Origin: CAVWXT01 sp963759115
GTDB lineage: Bacteria; Planctomycetota; Planctomycetia; Pirellulales; Thermoguttaceae
Direction of reading: 5' to 3'
DNA: 64,000 bases
NCBI GenBank assembly: GCA_963759115.1
Contig: CAVWXT010000006.1
Location: forward strand, 62,001 to 126,000
Shown here piece after piece: positions 10,551 to 20,103 of the stretch (the stretch's first letter is position 1; each line of letters begins with the position of its first letter). Below the pieces are notes generated by a model. The model was not told where the DNA came from, made no database searches, and saw only the letters and a list, made by a program, of their open reading frames with translations. Made by a program: the position numbers and the translations under genes.

Positions 10551-10772
10551 ATGCGTGTCATTCGTGTTCGCCGTCGCGTCGATTCGGAGACTCTCCGTTT
10601 GCCCGAGTTGAAAGAACTCGTCGGCAAAGAGGTGGAGATACTGGTCCTTGAGGAGCCGTCTTCCCTAGCGCGGCCCGCGGCCGTAGTACGGGATTATTCA
10701 GCCCTGGCCCGGATTGCAGGCCAAGACCTGATCGATCCTGAGGCGTACCGGGACCTTGCGCGGCGAGCATGA
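10551..10772 (+). CDS. VapB-type antitoxin, orphaned
   Basis: A 73-residue protein (MRVIRVRRRVDSETLRLPELKELVGKEVEILVLEE...). It resembles the small planctomycete antitoxins that start with a basic segment, carry 'LPELxxLVGKxVEIxVxEE' and end in a short acidic helix (DLIDPEAYRDLARRA). The start at 10551 is preferred over 10512 because the latter adds a non-conserved leader and overlaps the -10. The gene is followed one base later by the beginning of a PIN-domain toxin that is broken off after about nine codons. It therefore appears to be an antitoxin that has lost its toxin. Confidence 0.65.
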   Translation: MRVIRVRRRVDSETLRLPELKELVGKEVEILVLEEPSSLARPAAVVRDYSALARIAGQDLIDPEAYRDLARRA

Positions 10773-10773
10773 T

Positions 10774-10801
10774 ATGATCCTGATCGATACCAGTGTGCTC
10801 A
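10774..10801 (+). pseudogene. Remnant of a VapC (PIN) toxin, first nine codons
   Basis: ATG at 10774 begins MILIDTSVLI, the canonical first strand of a PIN-domain ribonuclease with its first catalytic Asp. After that the reading enters the 3' end of the convergent pre-peptidase-C-like gene, whose stop lies at 10799-10801, and homology ends. The toxin has thus been cut at its very start by a rearrangement joining it to the neighbouring gene. Confidence 0.6.
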
Positions 10802-13179
10802 TCGCCCCACGATCTCAAACGCGATGGCCGGCAGCGTGCCCACGGGCGGGCGGGGGCGATTCGCCTTGCCCTTGCCGCCGCCCGGTGGGTCGCCCGTGGG
10901 AAACGCATTGACGATCAGACTCCCCTTCTGGCCCGGCTTGACCTTGGCCGCATCGCTCTTCAAGACAATCTCCGGGCCCTCGCGCCCGGCGAAACGGTCT
11001 GAATGGCAATTCCCTCCGGCGGCGCGTCCAACTCAAAACGGATTCGGTCGGACGATAATAACGGCGGCCCGGCGACTTGCACCCGGGCCGTGCCGCCGGC
11101 GGGAATCTTGACCGGCGTCGCGCCGACGAGTCTCATGGCAACTCGGGGCATGCGGCGGGCCCAAGCGGCCAGCTTCAACTCTTGCGACGGCACGAGATGC
11201 CGGTAGGCGAACGCCTGCATCATGTCTTCCGCCGGCACGGCCGGCCGGACGACCTGCTTGCCCTGGATGGTCGCGCGGCCTTCCAACTTCAGGTCGATCG
11301 CCTCCATGAGCGGCATCGGCGGCAGCGCCAGCGTGAACCGCGCTTGATCTTGATCGGCGGGCACGCGGCCGCCGCTGAGCGTGAATCCGGCCGGCGCCCC
11401 TTCAGCGCCAGCGTAATCTCGCCTGAAAAGCCGTCCTTCCGCAGGGCATACACCGTCAGCGGAACGCTCGCCATCCCGCGAACGTTGATGCTCGACGGCA
11501 CGATGCGCAGCTCGAAATCGGGCCGCGGCGGGCCAATCCGCAAGCGGTAGGCATACTCCGGGCCGCCCTTCTGCTGCGCATCGCCCAGGTGCAGGTAGTA
11601 GGTTCCGTTGGCCGGCAGCGCGGCCGTGAGCCAGGAATCGGCGTGATGCGTGTCCAGGCCCATGCCCTTGTCTTCGTGATCGTCGTTGAAGGCCAGTTGC
11701 TTGCCGGCGGCGTCGGTCAGTTTGAGCACGGAATCCAGCGGCGAGTCGAGCCGGCGGGCCAGGACTTCGGCCACGATCTGCTCTCCGGCGCGGCCGTCGA
11801 AACGGAACACGCTCCATTGGCCCGGCTGATCGACGCGCCCATTGACGATGATCGGAAGGGTCACGCGCTGTGCGGCGTCCGGCGTGCTGATCGCTTTCTC
11901 CGCCCGGCATTCCGGCAGCGTGTCGATCGCAAACGGAAGGCGATTGGAGGTCGATTCCCCCCTGGACACGGAAAGCGGATAGACGCCGGGCCCCTTGTCT
12001 TTGACGTCCTGCGTCAGCCTGGCCGTGGGGAGATTCCAGCCTTCGAGTTCGACGATGGTTGTCTCGCCGGCCTTGCCGCCCAGCGGAAAGATGCTCGTCA
12101 GGAACGGCAACTCGCCCACGCTGATGCGATACACGAAATCCTCGCGGCCGCGGTAGATCGAATCGCGGATCTCGATCATGTACTGGCCGTCCTTGGGAAT
12201 CACATAGTGCAGAACCGGATCGGGATGGAAGCGGTAGTGGTCGGCGAAGGCGAGTTCCTTTCCGGCCGGATCGTAGAGCGTCACGGCAGCCTGGAACCAG
12301 CCGGGAACGGCGTCGGCGAGATACGGAATTAACTGCCGCGCGCTCGACGGCGACGACAAGCTGCTGGCCTTTGCGAGCCGGAAAACGGTAACGGTCGACT
12401 TCGCCGGGCATGATCTGGCCATTGACCACCGCCGGCAGCGTGATGCTGACGGGCGGCTCGGGCGGGGTGGCGTGTTGCTCGTCGCGGTTTCGCGGACCTT
12501 GGCCGGGCGGCGGCGGAGCGTTCTTGGCCGGCTTCTTGGAAACCTCGGGCAGTTGGCCGACGCAGAACACCAACGGATCCGTCAACCCGGCCGGAGTTCC
12601 CAGCCGCAGTTCCCGCAGGCCGGGTTCCGCGTCCGAGGCCATCGTCACTTGCAGAGTGACCGTTTCGGCAATCGCCGGGTTGGTGGGCCGGCGTATGAAA
12701 GTGGCGATCTTCTGCCTGATTTCCGCGATTTCCTTGCGCGTCTGAGCGTCCTTATCTTTCTTTTGCAGTTCCTGCAGTCTCTCTCTCAACTGGTTGAATT
12801 GCTGGGGCGTCATCGGCTTGACGTATTCGACCACCTTGGCTTCGACGCCCACGCCGGAAACAAACGCCTTGTCGACGCGGTCGAGAAACTGGCCGCCGAC
12901 CGTAACCTGGAACGACGCGCCCTGGCGGCCGCCGGCCGGATAGACGTAGCCGGCGTGCGGAGTAAGTTGCTGTTGCGCCGAAGCGGTTGGTGCGATCGCC
13001 AGACAAGCGACGCACGCCAAGAGCACGCGGATCGACAAGCAGCGCTTAACCTCGTTCCCACGATCCCCCGTGGGGACGCACCATCGGCGACGCTCTGCGC
13101 CGTCGGCACCGCCGCACAGCGCCGACGCCGGTAGGTTCCCACGCAGAGCGTGGGAACCAGGCAATCGATGTGGGCTCAT
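10799..13179 (-). CDS. Secreted pre-peptidase-C (PPC)-like domain protein, three frameshifts
   Basis: A large exported protein of about 790 residues. An Ig-like N-terminal domain (LTPHAGYVYPAGGRQGASFQVTVGG) is followed by two or more PPC-type beta-sandwich domains (GQIMPGEVDRYRFPARKGQQLVVAV; GRVDQPGQWSVFRFDGRAGEQIVAEVLARRLDSPLDSVLKLTDAAGK). Frame changes are needed near 12370, 11395 and 10985. The true C-terminus is EIVLKSDAAKVKPGQKG...TLPAIAFEIVGR, stopping at 10799. A strong GGAGG precedes the ATG at 13179, yet the signal peptide (CLSIRVLLACVACLAIAPTASA) begins only about 42 codons later. The intervening codons are made of a palindromic repeat. It is probably co-transcribed with the DUF1501 and DUF1549 genes upstream, a common planctomycete operon of unknown function. 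Confidence 0.78.
13053..13158. repeat. Palindromic repeat inside the PPC gene's 5' coding region
   Basis: Two palindromes, CGTTCCCACGATC/CCCCGTGGGGACG at the left and GGTTCCCACGCAGAGCGTGG followed by GAACC at the right (13134-13158), flank a third imperfect hairpin (GCGACGCTCTGCGCCGTCGG against GCCGCACAGCGCCGACGC). The block is open in the gene's frame and encodes roughly 35 residues between the start codon with its Shine-Dalgarno and the signal peptide. Confidence 0.7.
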
Positions 13180-13195
13180 CGGATCCTCCCGGGGT

Positions 13196-14549
13196 CTACA
13201 TGATTTCCTTCAAGCGTCCGCCGATCTTCACGCCGTCGGCGGCGGAGGGCGTCGCGCGGACCACCGATCCCAGCGGATGCGGCAGCTTCGCCTCGGGATC
13301 GATGCCCAGCAATTCGTACATGCTGGCAATCAGGTCCCACGGATAGACGGGCCGGTCCTTCACCTGTTCCCCTTTGGCATCCGAGGCCCCCACCACCTGT
13401 CCGCCCTTGAATCCGCCGCCGGCGACGAACGCCGAGAAGACCTCGCCGTGATGGCCGCGTCCGCCGCTCCACGGCTCTTCCCACTGCACCTTGGGCGTGC
13501 GGCCAAACTCGCCGCCCCACCAGACGATGGTGCTCTCCAGCAGGCCGTGGTCCGACAAATCCTGCAACAGGGTGGCCACGCCCTTGTCCATTTCCGGCAG
13601 GCGGCGGTTCATCACCTGGAAGTTCTGCTTGTGCGTGTCCCAGGAGCCTTCCTTGTAGTTGATGGTGACGTAGGGCACGCCGCGCTCGACCAGCCGCCGC
13701 GCCACCAGGCACGACTGCCCGAACTTGCTGTTCCGCCCGTAGCGTTCCCGCAGATCGTCCTTCTCCTGCGACAGATCGAACACCTTGCCGGCGTCGCCAA
13801 GGATCAGGTCGTAGGCCTGTTTCTTCGCCTGCTCGAAGGCCGTCAATTGGGCATTGCCTTTCATGGCGTGCTCCAGCGTGTTCAATTCTTGGAGCAAGTC
13901 GCGGCGGTCGCGCTGCCGCTGGTCGGAAATGCCCTGGGCGACCACGCCCTCGACGGCAAACCGGCTCTGCGACGGATCGCCGCCGGTGGCAAAGGGTTTG
14001 TACCGCGACCCCAAGAACCCGGCTTCGTCGAAGCGCCCCTGCGGCTCGGTCAAGACGATGTAAGGGGGAAGCAGCCCGCGATATCCGGCGCTCAGGCCCT
14101 TGAACAGCGACACCACGGCCCCGACGCAGGGAAAGACGTCCCGGCCGCCCGACATTCGCCCCGTTTGCACGGTGTACGAGGCCGTTTCGTGGGCGTTGAT
14201 CCCGTGGGTCATGCTGCGGATGATCGAGTACTTGTCGGCCTGCTTCGCCAACAGAGGAAGCAGTTGGCAGATGCGGATCCCGTCGACGTTGGTGGCGATC
14301 GGCTTGTCCAAGGGACCGCAGTAATCGCGGCCCGCCTCGGGCTTCGGGTCGAAGGTGTCCAAGTGCGAGGGGCCACCCCACATCCAAATCTGAATGACCG
14401 ACTTGGCCTTGCCCTTGGCAGGTTGCGCCGCGGCGAGGACCGACGGCCCCAGGCGCTCGGCCAGAAGCAAGCCGGCCGCGCCGCATCATACCGCGCCGCA
14501 TCGCCTCGCGGCGGGAGATCGACGCATCTGAACGGACTTTTGTGTTCAT
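13196..14549 (-). CDS. DUF1501 family protein, one frameshift
   Basis: A sulfatase/alkaline-phosphatase-superfamily-like protein with a Tat-type N-terminus (ISRREAMRRGMM). The body starts KSVIQIWMWGGPSHLDTFDPKPEAG and contains IIRSMTHGINAHETASY, VERGVPYVTINYKEGSWDTHKQNF and VWWGGEFGRTPKVQWEEPWSGGRGHH, all hallmark DUF1501 motifs. The frame shifts near 14480, between the leader and the body. It ends 17 bases before the PPC-type gene, whose Shine-Dalgarno lies in that gap, and follows the DUF1549/1553 gene. This pairing is one of the most characteristic gene pairs of Planctomycetes. The biochemical role is not established; DUF1501 proteins are exported. Confidence 0.9.
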
Positions 14550-14595
14550 GATTGCATCCCTTGTCGTGCGAAGCCGCAGGCGGCTTGTCACTGCC

Positions 14596-16158
14596 TCAAT
14601 GCCGGTATTGGAACTCGGCGCTGTTGATCAAGGCCCAGGCGAGGTCCAACGCCGCCTCGCGGCGTTTCACGGTCGGTGACTGGAAATACGCTCCGATGGT
14701 CTTCAACTCGTCGTCCGTGGGAAATCGCGAGAGAATCGTCAAGTACAGTGAGTTGATGATCTCCCGCGGCTCACTCCTCGATTGAAAGATCTCTTGCAGT
14801 TTTCGGCTCTCTTCGATCTTTTTCTGGAAGTGGCTGGAGTTCAGCAGGTGCAGCGATTGGGCCGCAGTGGGGCGAGTGTTGCGCTCCGATGCCAAACCGG
14901 TGTCGCGCGGCGGTCGACCGAAGAGTTCCAGGAAGGAACTGCTGATGCTGCCGTCCTCCAGGGCGATCGAGCGCTCGTTCTCGGGAATGAAGGTGAACGG
15001 CTCCGGAATGGCGCTGGTATATTTCTCCGTCGTCCCGGTGATCTGGCACACCGCGTCAATCAACACCTCGGCGTCCAGCCGCCGCAGCGGATAGAACGCA
15101 AACCCCGCTTCGCCCTTGGGGTTATTCGTCCTGGGAACGGACGAGAGTTGATAAGTTTTCGAGTTCAGGATCAATCGGTAGACGTGCTTCAGATCGTAAT
15201 GAGACGAGATCAACTCCCGCTGCAACCAGGCCAGCAGTTCGGGGTTCTGCGGCGGATTGTCGGCGCGATAGTCGTCCGGCTCATGAATGATGCCCCGCCC
15301 CAGCAGCCAACACCAGATGCGATTCACGATGTTGCGGGCAAACCAGGGATTGTCCGGCGTAATCAGCCAATCGGCAAAGACCGCCCGCGGGTCTTTGTCG
15401 GGCGGCAGCCGGACCGAAGTCGCATCGGGAAAGGCGGCCTCCGCCGCGGCGGCCTTACTGGGATCGAAGTAAACGATCTCCTCCTTCCACTCGGCCGTGG
15501 GCTTGTAGCCGACCCGTGAGAAGAACGCCGCCATGCCCGCCAGGCGTTCCTTCGGCCACTTCTCGGCCCGCACCCCCATGAACGTCAGGGCCACGGTCTG
15601 CGCGATGCCCTGCGGTTCCCTGTTCTGCATGGCCCGGTAGAAGTTGACCGGCGGATCGCGGAAATTGCTGCCGCTTGACGTGAGCAACTCCCGCACGAAC
15701 TGGTCGTAGGGTTTGTTCTGCCGGATCGCGTCGCGGATCCAGTGGTGGTAGGCCTGCGCCGCATTGGGCCAAAGATTGATGGGGAACTCCGCCTTCACGC
15801 GCAACACGTCGCTCCACTTCATCGCCCAGTAGTCGGCGAACTCCTTCCGCTCCAACAGGCGGTCGACCAGCGTGCGGCGTTTGTTGGGCTCGCGGTCGGT
15901 GAGGAACTGCTTGGCCTCGTCGGCCGTCGGCAGCGTGCCGATCACGTCGAGATAGACTCGTCGCACGAACACCCCGTCGGAGCACAAATGGGCCGGCTGA
16001 ATGTTCGCCCGCCTCAACTTGGCGAATACCAACTCGTCGATCTTGCCGTGAGGGGTCAGGGCGGCGTCGCTCTCGAAGGCCCCTGGCGGCGCCTTGTCTG
16101 GGGCCGCGCCGCCTACGGCTGCCGTCAGGATGACCAGGGAAGCCAAATACGTCCCCAT
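14596..16158 (-). CDS. DUF1549/DUF1553 domain protein
   Basis: About 520 residues, intact. A signal peptide (MGTYLASLVILTAAVGGAAP) precedes a DUF1549 domain (IDELVFAKLRRANIQPAHLCSDGVFVRRVYLDVIGTLPTADEAKQFL; MKWSDVLRVKAEFP). A DUF1553 domain follows (DWLITPDNPWFARNIVNRIWCWLLGRGIIHEPDDYRADNPPQNPELLAWL; YPLRRLDAEVLIDAVCQITG; FGRPPRDTGLASERN). ATG at 16158 is chosen; the frame extends three codons further to a TTG. It is the first gene of the three-gene set with DUF1501 and the PPC-like protein. It lacks the N-terminal cytochrome c-type domain that many longer relatives carry. Confidence 0.92.
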   Translation of the reverse strand: MGTYLASLVILTAAVGGAAPDKAPPGAFESDAALTPHGKIDELVFAKLRRANIQPAHLCSDGVFVRRVYLDVIGTLPTADEAKQFLTDREPNKRRTLVDRLLERKEFADYWAMKWSDVLRVKAEFPINLWPNAAQAYHHWIRDAIRQNKPYDQFVRELLTSSGSNFRDPPVNFYRAMQNREPQGIAQTVALTFMGVRAEKWPKERLAGMAAFFSRVGYKPTAEWKEEIVYFDPSKAAAAEAAFPDATSVRLPPDKDPRAVFADWLITPDNPWFARNIVNRIWCWLLGRGIIHEPDDYRADNPPQNPELLAWLQRELISSHYDLKHVYRLILNSKTYQLSSVPRTNNPKGEAGFAFYPLRRLDAEVLIDAVCQITGTTEKYTSAIPEPFTFIPENERSIALEDGSISSSFLELFGRPPRDTGLASERNTRPTAAQSLHLLNSSHFQKKIEESRKLQEIFQSRSEPREIINSLYLTILSRFPTDDELKTIGAYFQSPTVKRREAALDLAWALINSAEFQYRH

Positions 16159-16615
16159 TATGCACAACCTACCAAGAGGCGCGTGATCGAGGGTGTTGAG
16201 CCTTCATTATGCGGGCGACCTTCCCAGTGATTCAACCCCAGATGCCGTGCCGAGTTCCGTCGAAATGCACCCAATCTGATAAAGGATCGCTCCCGCCGCG
16301 ACGGCCCGCAGGATGTAAGACGCTTGCAGCGGACGTTTCCAATCTGTGCGACAGATCGCCAACCGGTCCTACGGGCGTTGCCTTCGTGCGGCCATATCCG
16401 GCCAACAGGGGGCCGGTATGCAAGTATTGCGCCAAGGCAGGGGATCGTCTAACGGGCTAAGTCTCTATTCGCGGCGGCCGGTTTCCCGTATTCCCCCCCG
16501 TACGTCAGGGCTCCCGTCACGAATGGCTCCCCGCTTCTTCTCGGCAGCAAAGCCGCTATATTGGCGCCCTGACGTTGCCGAGTCCGTCGCGCTGCCCGTG
16601 ACGAGACTGTCCGCC
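16159..16615. other. Spacer between DUF1549 gene and IS element, no gene seen
   Basis: About 450 bases with only short spurious ORFs. The DUF1549 promoter should lie at the left edge. Nothing repeat-like was recognised until the inverted repeat of the IS at 16616. Confidence 0.5.
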
Positions 16616-18773
16616 TTTTGGAGTGCGGCGATTTATCAGCCTTTTTCTAGGGCTTATTAATTTTACCTTCTGTCGGCGGGGGCAGGCTACCGGAAGCGGA
16701 AGTCGAGTTCGAATCCATAGAGCCAGGGGATGCCTGGCGCGACGCCTTCGGCCCTGAGCTTGGCCGGCAAGTCTTCGTACTCGGCCCGCAGGCGTTCCGC
16801 GTTAGGAGCATTGTAGTAGGTAACGAGGATGGTATTGTCCTTCACGCGGATGTCGCCGTCCAGTCCGCGGAAGATATCGGACGCCAAGTGTCTGGCATCC
16901 CAGTGTGCGAAGGGCTCTCCAAGTCGCTTGCGGAACTGATGGATCACGGTCTGCGCCACCAAGGCCGTCGTCATTTGGCCGTAACGGATGTTGGTGTTCA
17001 TCGTGCCCGCCCGTCTCCAACCTAACGACTGGTCGAAGTTGAAGAACTCCTCGATGTGCCAGCGATGGGGATAATCGCGGGTGAGGGCGTCGAGCGGATC
17101 GCGGTTGGTGGTGGAGAAGAAGCCGTTGAACTGCCAATCCTCGGGCGCTCTCCCTGGCGTTGCACGAGTTCGTAGTACGGGCCGCCGCGGCTATGGTGGG
17201 GCGTGTAGCGCAGGACTGCCGTGGCGTAGCCCGCCCAATGGGGCTTAAATACCGCGGCCGGAATCTGCCGCCAGCGCTTCCGGTCGCTCTGCCGGTTGGG
17301 GATGGGCGTGATGAGGTCGAAGGAGGTCTCCGTATGGACGTAGTCTACCAGTTCCACGGCGAAGTGCTCCGTGTCGGCGGCCACCAACGTGTGCTCCGGC
17401 AGCGGCGCGAGGATTTCCCCGGCCATGCGCAGCAACTCAGGCGTCGCCTGGCTCACGGTCCGGGCGGAATTGGCCACCGTGAAACACAGCGGCTGCGCGC
17501 TGTCGCCATCCAGGCAGAAGAAGGTCTGCGCCGTCTTGATGGGCCGGGAGCCGCTCTCCTTCTGGCGTTCGCATGTGCCGCTGGCTGTAGCTCGGCGCGG
17601 TGCGGGTCGATCAGCAGCAGTTTTCCTTGGTAATGCCCGGAGGCACGGCGGAGTTTCCCCAAGGCCACCTGCAGTTCCTGGGTGTGGGCCACGCTCGCGC
17701 CGCCCAGCACCTCATGCACCGTAGTGTCCTCCGCCAGGAAGGGCAGTCCGTTGAGGGTCTCGAAGCCGCGGAGCGTCAAGCAACGCCCCGCGCGGAGCCC
17801 GTTGCTGCACAGCGCCGCTTCATGCACCAGTTGCAGCGCCAGGCGCGGTTCGATCCGCTCGGCGGGCTGTTGCGTCCAGGCGCGGAGCAGGTCCCACGTC
17901 CCCAGCCGCAGGTGTTCTGCGACCAACAGCCAGAGGCCCGCCATGTTGTCGCTGATCTTATCGGCCAGCCGCTGGCGGACGCCGCGTTCAATGCTCCTCG
18001 GATCGCCTTCGACGTGCTGGACCAGTTTGTGAGTGAGCCGCGCCTCGACGGGTTCGCTTTCCGGCCTGGGGCGGAACCTGTGGAGTTTTTTTTTGCAGGC
18101 CGTACTCGGCCAGCACCCTTTCCACGCTGCGGATGCTGATCGTCCAACCGCTCTGCACGAGCTTTTGGGCGATCACCTGCGGCGAAGCCTCGGGATCCAG
18201 GAAGCGGTGCCGCACCACTTGGCGGACAACTTCCGCCGTGCGGCGGTAATGGGTTTTCGGGCCGCGCTTCTGATTGTCCAGCGCCCGTGCGCCCTGTTTG
18301 GCGAAGGCGGTGCGGAGTTGGAAGTAGCGCTGGCGGCTATAGCCGAACTTGCGGGCGGCCTGGAGTGGCCCCAGGCCGTCGCATTCCCCTTCCGTGAGCA
18401 TCAGCAGTTTTGGGGTGATATGGTCGTCGTCGGGGACCTTCAATTGACCGGCGAGGCCGACCAGGACGTGTTTCTTCCGATCGAACTGTGCCATGTCTGC
18501 CTCCTCCATAAACGCAGTGGGCTTGCCCGGCCGCGCGGCCGGTTCTTCTGCCAAGATGATAACAGGAAGGGGCACAAAAGGCTAATTAAATATGGCGGAT
18601 TATGCCTCATTACCTAACCATTTGCTGCGTATAGACTTACATTATCCGCCATTTTAATTAGTCTATCAAGTGCCCGGCGTGGCCAGTATCGCGACAAGAA
18701 CCGGACGGCTTGCTATGATAGGGGCCAATCAATAAGCCCTAGAAAAAGGCTGATAAATCGCCGCACTCCAAAA
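16616..18773. mobile_element. Insertion sequence with 43-bp perfect terminal inverted repeats
   Basis: The 43 bases at 16616-16658 (beginning TTTTGGAGTGCGGCGATT) are an exact reverse complement of 18731-18773. Between them lies a single minus-strand transposase, giving an element of 2158 bp. The right end stops seven bases before the stop codon of the CYTH gene at 18781. No clear target duplication is visible; the flanks CCGCC and GCGGC are themselves complementary, so the true ends may lie a few bases further out. Confidence 0.85.
16687..18494 (-). pseudogene. DDE transposase of unassigned IS family, several frameshifts
   Basis: Start at 18494 (MAQFDRKKHVLVGLAGQLKV) with GGAGG ten bases upstream. 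The N-terminus carries a helix-turn-helix region (GPLQAARKFGYSRQRYFQLRTAFAKQGARAL) and a second one near SGWTISIRSVERVLAEYG. Probable DDE residues are in LLLIDPHRAE, LVAADTEHFAVELVDY and HRWHIEEFFNF. The first frame change falls exactly in a run of nine A (18086-18094 on this strand); reading eight A gives GLQKKLHRFRPRPESEPVEARL. Further shifts near 17560 and 17155 are not at such runs. I could not place it in a named IS family. It may be inactive, or partly mis-sequenced. Confidence 0.7.
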
Positions 18774-18780
18774 GCGGCTC

Positions 18781-19284
18781 TCACCGGACCATTTCGCCGT
18801 AGGAGCCCGACAGCAGATCGGCCGGCGAGATAGCGAAGCGGCGCGTGAGGTCTTCGATCAGGGCCCGGCCGGCGGTCTCGTCCGACTTGGGGCCCAGCAC
18901 GGCTTCGAACTCGAGGAAGCAGCCCAGGTTGACCACCTCGTCGAGATGAATGCGGACGTTGTGATGGAGGAATATCTCCCGCCGTTTTTCCACCACCGCC
19001 CTAACCCCCAAGGCCGCGGTAAGCGCCGCCTTGAGCGTTTCGGGATGGGCGATCGGCGCCAGTTGATAATCGCTCGATTTGGGGCCTTGCTCGTCGGCCC
19101 GCGCGTAGCAGATCAGCTCGCCTCGCAGTCCGTCGATCTGCCGCAGCTTGAGGCGGCCGTGCAGGCAATGGAAATAGGTGTCGATTTGGTGCTGCGCGCC
19201 CAGCCGCTTGGTGGCAACGGCTTCGGCAATCTTGCGGGCGGCGTCCAGGTCGGCGATCCGGGCCTTGATTTCGATGTTGCGCAT
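18781..19284 (-). CDS. CYTH domain protein (class IV adenylate cyclase / thiamine triphosphatase-like)
   Basis: 167 residues starting MRNIEIKARIADLDAA, the EIKA/EIEAK-type signature of the CYTH fold, which forms a tunnel binding triphosphates with divalent metal. Later strands are HQIDTYFHCLHGRLKLRQ, EKRREIFLHHNVRIHLDEVVNLGCFLEFEAVL and a C-terminal 'DLLSGSYGEMV'. Conserved charged residues for triphosphate binding (K, R, E pairs) are present. The start at 19284 gives the family-standard N-terminus; the frame is open to 19362. The IS element inserted just after its stop, leaving the protein intact. Whether it cyclises ATP or hydrolyses organic triphosphates cannot be told. Confidence 0.8.
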   Translation of the reverse strand: MRNIEIKARIADLDAARKIAEAVATKRLGAQHQIDTYFHCLHGRLKLRQIDGLRGELICYARADEQGPKSSDYQLAPIAHPETLKAALTAALGVRAVVEKRREIFLHHNVRIHLDEVVNLGCFLEFEAVLGPKSDETAGRALIEDLTRRFAISPADLLSGSYGEMVR

Positions 19285-19401
19285 GCGTCGGTTATCGTTG
19301 GCGTTGGGCAGAATGTCAAGGCGTTCCGGTTGACACCGTTCTGTGTGACAGCGATACTGCATTCTTGTGCATCCATTGTCATGGCCGGCCCGGTCGGCGT
19401 T

Positions 19402-19429
19402 TTGACCGTGTGCGGCGAAAAGCTATAAT
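19402..19429 (+). promoter_or_regulatory. Sigma-70-like promoter of the RelE/antitoxin pair
   Basis: TTGACC (19402-19407) and TATAAT (19424-19429) are separated by 16 bases, a near-consensus housekeeping promoter. The start of transcription should fall near 19436, about 27 bases before the toxin start. Confidence 0.65.
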
Positions 19430-19462
19430 ATTTGTGGTCCCCGCCGCCGCGGCAGGACTTAG

Positions 19463-19765
19463 GTGCGTTTGATGTTTCGCATTGAATTCACACCCGCGGC
19501 AATCGGCGACCTGCGGCTGTTGCGAAAATTTGATCAACGGCAAATCATCGCTGCGATCGAAGTGCAACTGTCGCGTCAATCGACACAAGAGACGCGGAAT
19601 CGAAAGCGACTCCGTCCGAACCGGTTGGCCGAATGGGAACTTCGCGTTGGTCAGTATCGGATCTTCTACGATGTGGATGTTCAGGCTGGCGCGGTGAAGA
19701 TCGAGGCTGTCGGCTACAAACAAGGCAGCCGGCTGTACGTACACGGCGAGGAGTATGAGCTATGA
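19463..19765 (+). CDS. RelE/ParE-family toxin
   Basis: About 100 residues with the RelE/ParE fold pattern: FRIEFTPAAIGDLRLLRKFDQRQIIAAIE (strand-helix-helix), RLRPNRLAEWELRVGQYRIFYDVD (central beta-sheet) and VKIEAVGYKQGSRLYV (last strand). 'WELRVGQYRIFYDV' matches the LRVGxYRVxY signature of these mRNA-interfering or gyrase-targeting toxins. The frame opens at GTG 19463; ATG at 19472 is an alternative. The stop overlaps the following antitoxin by four bases (ATGA), so the operon is in toxin-first order. Confidence 0.8.
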   Translation: MRLMFRIEFTPAAIGDLRLLRKFDQRQIIAAIEVQLSRQSTQETRNRKRLRPNRLAEWELRVGQYRIFYDVDVQAGAVKIEAVGYKQGSRLYVHGEEYEL

Positions 19766-20013
19766 AGACCATCACCGTTCCACCGCAGGCCACGGAGGTC
19801 AACGCGATCCTGGCTCAAGCCCGAGATGAAGACGTCCTCGTGCGGACCGCGGACGGCGGGGAATTCATGCTCACGGCCGTCGATGATTTCGACGAGGAAC
19901 TCGCGCTGACCCGACGCAGCGCCAAGCTGATGACATTGCTCGACGAGCGGGCCAGGCAGACGCAGACGATCCCGCTGGAGGAGGTAAAACGCCAACTAGG
20001 CTTGAACGATTGA
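19762..20013 (+). CDS. Antitoxin partner of the RelE-like toxin
   Basis: 83 residues (MKTITVPPQATEVNAILAQARDEDVLVRTADGGEFMLTAVDDFDEELAL...). The N-terminal half resembles small antitoxins of the Phd/prevent-host-death-like style with 'DVLVRTADGGEFML'. The C-terminal half is a charged helix suited to wrapping the toxin. Translationally coupled to the toxin by the ATGA overlap. A GC hairpin follows 20 bases after the stop. Confidence 0.75.
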   Translation: MKTITVPPQATEVNAILAQARDEDVLVRTADGGEFMLTAVDDFDEELALTRRSAKLMTLLDERARQTQTIPLEEVKRQLGLND

Positions 20014-20032
20014 AGGCCGTTCGGCCCGGTTT

Positions 20033-20050
20033 TCCGGGCCTCTGTTGTCG
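20033..20050 (+). terminator. GC hairpin after the toxin-antitoxin operon
   Basis: GGCCCGG-TTTT-CCGGGCC is a perfect seven-base stem with a four-base loop, 20 bases beyond the stop. The following TCTGTTGT is only weakly T-rich, so it is a weak or bidirectional terminator at best. Confidence 0.5.
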
Positions 20051-20103
20051 CTCGACCTGACTGACCCTTGGTCGGCTCCCGGATTGCCGGGCTTTGGTTT
20101 CCC

